The notes below the pieces were generated by a model. It worked only from the letters and a program-made list of their open reading frames with translations. It was not told the DNA's origin and did not search any database. A stretch of DNA of 64,000 nt from assembly GCA_947381965.1 (NCBI GenBank), contig CANCXX010000025.1, forward strand, positions 1-64,000. Direction: 5' to 3'. The DNA comes from an uncultured bacterium. Its GTDB lineage: Bacteria > Bacillota > Clostridia > Lachnospirales > Lachnospiraceae. Positions 59,333 through 64,000 of this stretch are shown piece by piece (the stretch's first letter is position 1; each line of letters starts with the position of its first letter). A program made the position numbers and the translations under genes.

Positions 59333-60432
59333 AGTCTTCCACAACATTCTGCTACTGCATCAGTAAACCTGTTACTTTGTAAAAGTGTAAAAAACTTTTC
59401 TCTCATTTCTCCTTCTTTTGGGGAAGTCAGTATGCACGGATTTCCTTTTATTGCTTCCTCCAGCGAATGTTCCTCATAATACAATTCATTGTGTATCTCC
59501 TTAAGCATTTCTCCTGCTTTCTCTGAATTTACAAACAACACAGAAATGCCATTAAATATATCCTCATCTTTTACATTTTTAATTCCCCAAAAATCTCCTA
59601 CCGTAAAATCAGAATTACGTGGAATCGTACGAAACTGACATTCATGACAGACCGGACGCATATATAAATTATTTTTTATGTATCCCAGTGTCCAATAGCT
59701 GTTTTTTCTTGTATCATAGTATTCCTGTCCATTTTCAAATTTTATCAATACACCAAGACTGTTCCATCCATTTCTTTTATTTTTAAACTGGACACTTTTT
59801 ACAGGAGATTCATATTTTTCTTCCAGCTCTTCAATAAATGCCTGATACGCTTTCTGGCTGTTATTTCCACGACAGATAAAATCCATTGTTATCAGATTTT
59901 CTGGTATTTTTTCCAAGTATTGCTGAAGTGCAGCACTTTGGCAGGGTGTCCCGCAAAATAAAAGCTTTTTTCCTGTATCAAGTATTTTTTTTGCTTTTCT
60001 ATAAATACCCGCAGTTTCACTTTGAAAATACTTTGACCTTACTGTTGGGAGTAATTCCTCCATAGACTCTGCTATTACATGCTCCGCATGCTTCCAGTCT
60101 GCAGAAAACTTACAGGCAATAACTGCGCCGTTACTTTTTAAAACACTTTTGGCCAAGGCGTAATAAATACCTCCAGAAGTACTATATAATCTCATATCTG
60201 TATCCTTTAGCCAGGCAGCATATACCTTTGGTTCAATGAAGCTTGCATTTTTGTATTTATTTAATCCTGGACACTTTTCCACACACTTATTACAGGAAAT
60301 ACATTTTTCATTATCAACTACAGGATACTCAAATCCATACTTATCAGCCTGAAATGAAATTGCACCGACAGGACACAAATCTCCACACATTTTACAACCA
60401 GTACATTGCCTTTTCTGAACAATATCTATCAT
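59329..60432 (-). CDS. Ferredoxin-domain / F420 hydrogenase-dehydrogenase beta subunit-like protein
   Basis: About 367 residues. Two N-terminal 4Fe-4S motifs are visible: CTGCKMCGDLCP and CISCNKCVEKCP (within residues 10-50). The rest matches FrhB/FdhB-type proteins (PF04422/PF04432): STSGGIYYALAKSVL, FCGTPCQSAALQQYL and HECQFRTIPRNSDFTVGDFWGI. Such proteins are common in polysaccharide clusters next to pyruvyl transferases, where their redox partner is unknown. In this locus it could deliver electrons for the activase or for sugar reduction. The start at 60432 has GGAGG 9 nt upstream; the ATG at 60438 is closer to the ribosome binding site. Confidence 0.83.
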   Translation of the reverse strand: MIDIVQKRQCTGCKMCGDLCPVGAISFQADKYGFEYPVVDNEKCISCNKCVEKCPGLNKYKNASFIEPKVYAAWLKDTDMRLYSTSGGIYYALAKSVLKSNGAVIACKFSADWKHAEHVIAESMEELLPTVRSKYFQSETAGIYRKAKKILDTGKKLLFCGTPCQSAALQQYLEKIPENLITMDFICRGNNSQKAYQAFIEELEEKYESPVKSVQFKNKRNGWNSLGVLIKFENGQEYYDTRKNSYWTLGYIKNNLYMRPVCHECQFRTIPRNSDFTVGDFWGIKNVKDEDIFNGISVLFVNSEKAGEMLKEIHNELYYEEHSLEEAIKGNPCILTSPKEGEMREKFFTLLQSNRFTDAVAECCGRL

Positions 60433-60447
60433 TGCCATTCTCCTCCT

Positions 60448-61311
60448 TTACCCCAACCTGGAAAAATCACAGGTATCTGGGTTATATCTTAACCGTATAT
60501 TTTCATTCAAGCTGCTAATCCATGCAATTTCCTTTTCTGTAAGACTAAATGTTTCTATTTCATATATTTCGTCAAAATGGGGTTTACTTAATGTGCAAGG
60601 AATTGCGACTCTGCCCAACTGATAATGCCACCGTAAAATTATCTGAACGGGTGTTTTTCCATATTTTTTTGAAAGGTCAAATACAGGCTTTGACTTTATA
60701 AGCACATCGTGCATTCTTCCAACCGGTGAATATGCAATTATCCTGATATCTTTTGCAATACAATAATTTATCAGACTTTCCTGTGTAAATAGTGGATGGA
60801 TTTCAAATTCATTTACCATCGGCGTTATTGTTGCCCTTCCCATTAGCTCTTCAAAATGATGTTTATGAAAATTGCAGACACCTATTGCTTTTACCAATCC
60901 CTCTTTATATATCTTCTCCATTTCCAAATAGGTGTCAATAAAGGTCCCTGTCTGCGGCCAGTGCATTAAATAAATATCTATATAGTCAGTTTGAAGTTTT
61001 TGAAGGCTGTTTTCCAATGCCTCCCTCACATTCCCTTCTCTTTGTGCCTGATTACCAATCTTGGTCATTAATAAAACATTTTTGCGCATTCCCGTATCGT
61101 GCAACGCATTTCCAAGTATTTCTTCATTCAGCCCATAGGAGCCAGAAGTATCAAACAATTCACATTTTCTTGTTTCCAGGGCATAAGCATAAATTTCATA
61201 TTGATTCTTTGCCAGTTCCGATGTTTTGGCTTTTTCGCCTCCCCATACCACCTTTGCTCCTAATCCAATACAGGGCATCTCTACACCATTTATTAAAGTT
61301 ATCTTTTTCAT
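60448..61311 (-). CDS. Aldo/keto reductase
   Basis: About 287 residues, TIM barrel. GVEMPCIGLGAKV at the start, the catalytic tetrad in LFDTSGSYGLNEEILGNAL (Asp, Tyr), VLLMTKIGN (Lys) and DIYLMHWPQ (His) are all present, as are IGVCNFHKHHFEELM and the NADPH-binding end QIILRWHYQLGRVAIPCTL. It would reduce an aldehyde or ketone with NADPH. In the proposed pathway it could reduce a malonic-semialdehyde-type thioester; a sugar substrate is equally possible. The ATG at 61311 sits right after copy D of the hairpin element; the longer frame to 61413 has no ribosome binding site. Confidence 0.9.
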   Translation of the reverse strand: MKKITLINGVEMPCIGLGAKVVWGGEKAKTSELAKNQYEIYAYALETRKCELFDTSGSYGLNEEILGNALHDTGMRKNVLLMTKIGNQAQREGNVREALENSLQKLQTDYIDIYLMHWPQTGTFIDTYLEMEKIYKEGLVKAIGVCNFHKHHFEELMGRATITPMVNEFEIHPLFTQESLINYCIAKDIRIIAYSPVGRMHDVLIKSKPVFDLSKKYGKTPVQIILRWHYQLGRVAIPCTLSKPHFDEIYEIETFSLTEKEIAWISSLNENIRLRYNPDTCDFSRLG

Positions 61312-61355
61312 TATACCTCCACATACTACAGGCATTATTTGCAACACTACATCAC
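61312..61355 (-). repeat. Hairpin plus Shine-Dalgarno element, copy D
   Basis: On the minus strand GTAGTGTTGCAAATAATGCC is followed by TGTAGTATGTGGAGGTATA and the ATG of the aldo/keto reductase. The 3' half matches copies B, C and E. AGTTTGGAAG, as in copies C and G, lies about 35 nt upstream. Confidence 0.5.
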
Positions 61356-61472
61356 GTTGTTCATTCAAATATTTACTTCCAAACTTACCAGCATGCCACT
61401 TCTGGCAGCACAATTATTACGTAAAAAGTATCCGTCAGGGCATTCATCTTAGTGTAAAATATTAATCACACT

Positions 61473-62540
61473 TTACTCCAAATCTAATGCTGATTTCAAA
61501 TAAGCAATTGACTCTAATCTTTTCCTTTCTAAAAATCTGTCTGCTTCAGTAAAATCTACCCTCAACATATCATCAGATAATTTTTTATATCCATTTACAA
61601 TCCGGTCTTCCATTTTCACGCTTTTTAAAAGGTCGGTTACTCTGGATGACATGCTTTTTACTATATAGGTAAAGAATGGAATATGATATTTCAGGGAAAA
61701 AATTGTTCCATGAAAAGAATTGGTTATTACTGCTTTTGCATGCCGGATTAGCTGTACAAATTCTTTGGGGTCAGCATAATAAAATGTTTCCGAATGATTT
61801 TTAAACAGTATATCTGGAACTTCCGCAAAGGAATACAACACCTGAAGATTAAACTTTCTTGATACCATATTGGCAAATTCGATTAATAATGCCGCAGAAT
61901 TATCATGTTTTAAAAAGTACAGCACAAGATACTCCTTTTCAGGATAGCTTTCATCTCTGCACAATTCATCATAGTCTTTTCCAGTCAGTAATAATGTAGG
62001 ATCAACAACAGAATATACTTTTTTATCAGTAAATTCTTTAAGAAAGCTCTCATGTGTCATTTCTCTCAATGAAAGGGAATCAAACAATGGAATGTTCCTT
62101 TGAAACCATTCTCTTTTTATCCCTGGCGAGCTGGCTGGTATTCCTATACTGGGTGCATATGCAATTTTTTTTGCTCCTTCTGGTACAAAATTTAAAAAAT
62201 ATGCTTCATTAGCAAATGCAAAGGAAGTGTTCCACACCTGGTCACTCCCTGTAATATAATAGTCATACCCTAATGCCTCTTCTAAATGGATATCTCTAAA
62301 GGATTCCCCAGACACCCCATTATATCTTCTGTTAAACTCATTAAATTTTTTAAGTTTCCATTTGTATTTTTCCTGTATCTCTTTCACATCATATACAGGA
62401 AATTCTCTTCCTGGGTCAAAATTTATTATCTCTGCTTTTACATTCGGGAAACTGTTTAATGTATGACGCAGTGCATAACATTGTAAAAGAGCGCCATAAT
62501 TGTCTCCAATATGTAATGTCATTATACCTACTTTTTTCAT
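61473..62540 (-). CDS. Polysaccharide pyruvyl transferase family protein
   Basis: About 355 residues, PF04230. The family pattern is clear: IMTLHIGDNYGALLQCYALRHTL, ITGSDQVWNTSFA, KKIAYAPSIGIP, VDPTLLLTG, and AKAVITNSFHGTIFSLKYHIPF. Members transfer pyruvate from phosphoenolpyruvate to a sugar as a ketal, giving the glycan a negative charge, although some homologues only have the fold. The ATG at 62540 lies 1 bp after the stop of the upstream small Rossmann-like gene. The protein is cytoplasmic. Confidence 0.88.
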   Translation of the reverse strand: MKKVGIMTLHIGDNYGALLQCYALRHTLNSFPNVKAEIINFDPGREFPVYDVKEIQEKYKWKLKKFNEFNRRYNGVSGESFRDIHLEEALGYDYYITGSDQVWNTSFAFANEAYFLNFVPEGAKKIAYAPSIGIPASSPGIKREWFQRNIPLFDSLSLREMTHESFLKEFTDKKVYSVVDPTLLLTGKDYDELCRDESYPEKEYLVLYFLKHDNSAALLIEFANMVSRKFNLQVLYSFAEVPDILFKNHSETFYYADPKEFVQLIRHAKAVITNSFHGTIFSLKYHIPFFTYIVKSMSSRVTDLLKSVKMEDRIVNGYKKLSDDMLRVDFTEADRFLERKRLESIAYLKSALDLE

Positions 62541-62541
62541 T

Positions 62542-62967
62542 TTACTGCATTCTCTCCATTCCATAGAGTATTGTGTTAATTCCAATAATTTTTTCTATGG
62601 GAACTTTATTTTCTATTAATGTATCTATAATTGCATTTCCATGATAATTACTTGTTATTACAACAGCATCCACTTCATCTGCTACAAAACTGCCATAGCC
62701 AATTACTGGTATTCCTCCATAATTTCCATACTTAAAATATAATTTGTCCATAAAATATTTTATCTCTATGTCCTGATCTTTTAGCATTCTTACCGCGCAT
62801 TGGCCAAAATGATTGTATGGTGCAATTGCGATGCTTTTAATTTCTGTCTGCCTAAAAAAATCTATTATATTTTTCCCGGAAATTGATATTTCAAGAAACT
62901 TTTGCGCCGTTGCAAAATCCAAAATTTTTAGTTTCCTTAAATCTTTCCCTCTTGGTGTAAAGTACAT
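62542..62967 (-). CDS. Small Rossmann-like protein, unknown function
   Basis: 141 residues. An N-terminal hydrophilic part (1-40) precedes a Rossmann-like core: IKSIAIAPYNHFGQCAVRMLKDQDIEIKYFMDKL, then IPVIGYGSFVADEVDAVVITSNYH and IDTLIENKVPIEKIIGINTI. The last part resembles the C-terminal half of the DUF1796-type gene in this locus (AVFVD ... VITT), so both may bind a nucleotide or CoA. It lies 12 bp downstream of the GT32-type gene and is followed by the pyruvyl transferase. I cannot give a function. Confidence 0.65.
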   Translation of the reverse strand: MYFTPRGKDLRKLKILDFATAQKFLEISISGKNIIDFFRQTEIKSIAIAPYNHFGQCAVRMLKDQDIEIKYFMDKLYFKYGNYGGIPVIGYGSFVADEVDAVVITSNYHGNAIIDTLIENKVPIEKIIGINTILYGMERMQ

Positions 62968-62979
62968 AATATTCCTCTT

Positions 62980-64000
62980 TCATAAACTCTCAATTTTTTT
63001 TGCTCTTTTCAGAAATATATCATAGTAATCATATTCCTTGGGGTTTCCCCTCCACATAACATCATTTGCCCAGCTCCAATCAAAATAGTGTATCCCAAAA
63101 GTGTTCTCTGAAATTTGTTTTTTCCCTGTTATGTAATCTATTGGATGAAAATAATCATATGGCAGACAAATAAACCTGTCTATATTTTGCAACTTTCCAT
63201 CAGCCCTCATTCCTCTCTTTAACAATGGTAAAGTATCAAAATAACCGCTTGCACTAGGAATTACTTCCTCATTTTTATACAGGGATAAATTATTTTTCAA
63301 ATCCATTATCTCCTTCCAAAGCCAAAACCCAGAAACGGACCCGCATCCTCCCCCGGTGTTAATAACAGGCCATTTTTCAAAGCATCCAAAGCCTTCAACA
63401 CCAGAAAGGGTATCTAATCCCTTTAGCAGTTCCACATCAACATCAAAATAAAAACCACCAAACTTATATAATACCCATGCCCGGACATAATCACTCACAT
63501 ATGCCCATTGCTTTTTTTGATATGCTTTCTCCATCCAAGGTGATATATGTATGTCTATATTAGATTCATTCCAGCAAAATATTTTGTAATCCGGACAATT
63601 TCTTTTCCATGATTCTATACATTCAATATTTTTTTTTGAAATTTTCTTTTTCCCAAACCAGCAATAATGTATTATTTTAGGAATTTTTCTCTTTACATCA
63701 CTAAACCTGCTTTCCATTTTAGCAGAAGATAAATTCTCCAAATACACCATTGGAAGACACAGACAGTCAACATTATCCAACAACGTTTCATTATCCAAAG
63801 TTTGCAATATTTGGTAAAAATATGAACAAGCTATTATAATAATTGCATTTTTTATATTAATTATCCCTTTTGTCATATCTTGATAATTCACTATTGGAAT
63901 TTTCCTGCCATATAATATAAGCGCTTTTCCGACCTTGCTGCTGTCACTTTCTGTGCAGCTTACCACCTGCCCAATCAATCTCTCTCTTTTGAGCCAGTCA
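62980..64000 (-). CDS. GT32-type glycosyltransferase with N-terminal domain (5' end outside window)
   Basis: The reading frame is open to the right edge, so the start is outside the window; about 340 residues are visible. The C-terminal 240 residues hold a glycosyltransferase with a DxD motif (PF04488, Och1/capsular sugar type): IPKIIHYCWFGKKKISKKN, YKIFCWNESNIDI, WAYVSDYVRAWVLYKFGGFYFDVDVELLKGLD. The N-terminal 100 residues (VSCTESDSSKVGKALILYGRKIPIVNYQDM, IIIIACSYFYQIL) look like the end of a Rossmann-like domain. It probably adds a hexose, often galactose or mannose, to the polymer. AT-rich, the first gene of locus B in the window. Confidence 0.8.
   Translation of the reverse strand, partial: DWLKRERLIGQVVSCTESDSSKVGKALILYGRKIPIVNYQDMTKGIINIKNAIIIIACSYFYQILQTLDNETLLDNVDCLCLPMVYLENLSSAKMESRFSDVKRKIPKIIHYCWFGKKKISKKNIECIESWKRNCPDYKIFCWNESNIDIHISPWMEKAYQKKQWAYVSDYVRAWVLYKFGGFYFDVDVELLKGLDTLSGVEGFGCFEKWPVINTGGGCGSVSGFWLWKEIMDLKNNLSLYKNEEVIPSASGYFDTLPLLKRGMRADGKLQNIDRFICLPYDYFHPIDYITGKKQISENTFGIHYFDWSWANDVMWRGNPKEYDYYDIFLKRAKKIESL

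Noticed and set aside
1..64000. CRISPR array, tRNA or rRNA genes, prophage or IS element.
   Set aside because: No regularly spaced direct repeats, no cloverleaf or rRNA-like sequence, and no transposase, integrase or phage structural gene could be read on either strand.

Overview
The window looks like chromosomal DNA of a strictly anaerobic, spore-forming, Gram-positive Firmicute, most likely a member of Clostridia near the Lachnospiraceae. The reasons are: AGGAGG-type ribosome binding sites with some TTG and GTG starts; an oxygen-sensitive class III ribonucleotide reductase (nrdD/nrdG); a T-box leader in front of a valyl-tRNA synthetase gene; a SigV/RsiV-type ECF pair; a SipL-like SPOCS/LysM spore protein; a spore-photoproduct-lyase-like radical SAM protein; and radical 2-hydroxyacyl dehydratase subunits. 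No rRNA, tRNA, CRISPR array, prophage or IS transposase is visible.

Layout. 1-2.5 kb: a lipoprotein, an M19 dipeptidase, a terminator and a 158-bp near-perfect palindromic element. 2.5-19 kb (minus strand): polysaccharide locus A, read from a promoter near 19.1 kb. It encodes a GtrB-like transferase, glycosyltransferases, the initiating sugar-phosphate transferase, a Wzz protein with a degenerate kinase-like tail, an AAA-ATPase/PD-(D/E)XK gene, an EpsG-type polymerase, an AAC(6')-like acetyltransferase, a GT-C protein and a PseB-like dehydratase. 19-21.5 kb: two orphan LytTR response regulators flanking an XRE repressor. 21.9-24.6 kb: nrdD-nrdG. 24.6-27.1 kb: a LytTR/DUF3021/ABC exporter operon. 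27.2-32.5 kb: an unknown 559-residue protein with an HTH partner, an epimerase-rtcB operon and a lone serine recombinase. 32.7-36 kb: a hydrolase fused to a membrane domain, a radical SAM protein and a coiled-coil protein. 36.2-40.9 kb: sigV-rsiV and T-box-valS. 40.9-49.4 kb: an unknown membrane protein, a PP-loop ATPase plus TudS-like pair, a MerR regulator, a zinc-ribbon/TPM pair and the SipL-like gene.

49.4-64 kb (minus strand, clearly more AT-rich): polysaccharide locus B, open at the right edge. It contains a GT32-type transferase, a pyruvyl transferase, an F420-dehydrogenase-beta-like iron-sulfur protein, an aldo/keto reductase, a left-handed beta-helix acyltransferase, an FkbH-like HAD enzyme, an acyl carrier protein, an ATP-dependent dehydratase activase, two 2-hydroxyacyl-CoA dehydratase-family subunits, a DUF1796 protein, a GT2-DUF6270 fusion, a pentose-phosphate epimerase homologue and an IspD/TarI-like cytidylyltransferase.

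The most interesting reading concerns locus B. FkbH-like enzymes are known to load a glyceryl group from 1,3-bisphosphoglycerate onto an ACP. Glyceryl-ACP is a 2-hydroxyacyl thioester, and the next genes encode a complete-looking radical 2-hydroxyacyl dehydratase with its activator. I infer a pathway that makes an unusual C3 acyl group on a carrier protein and transfers it to a surface glycan. Other points of note are a family of short hairpin-plus-Shine-Dalgarno elements repeated in front of unrelated genes, and the PP-loop/TudS pair. All functions are inferred from sequence reading alone; no database search was run.
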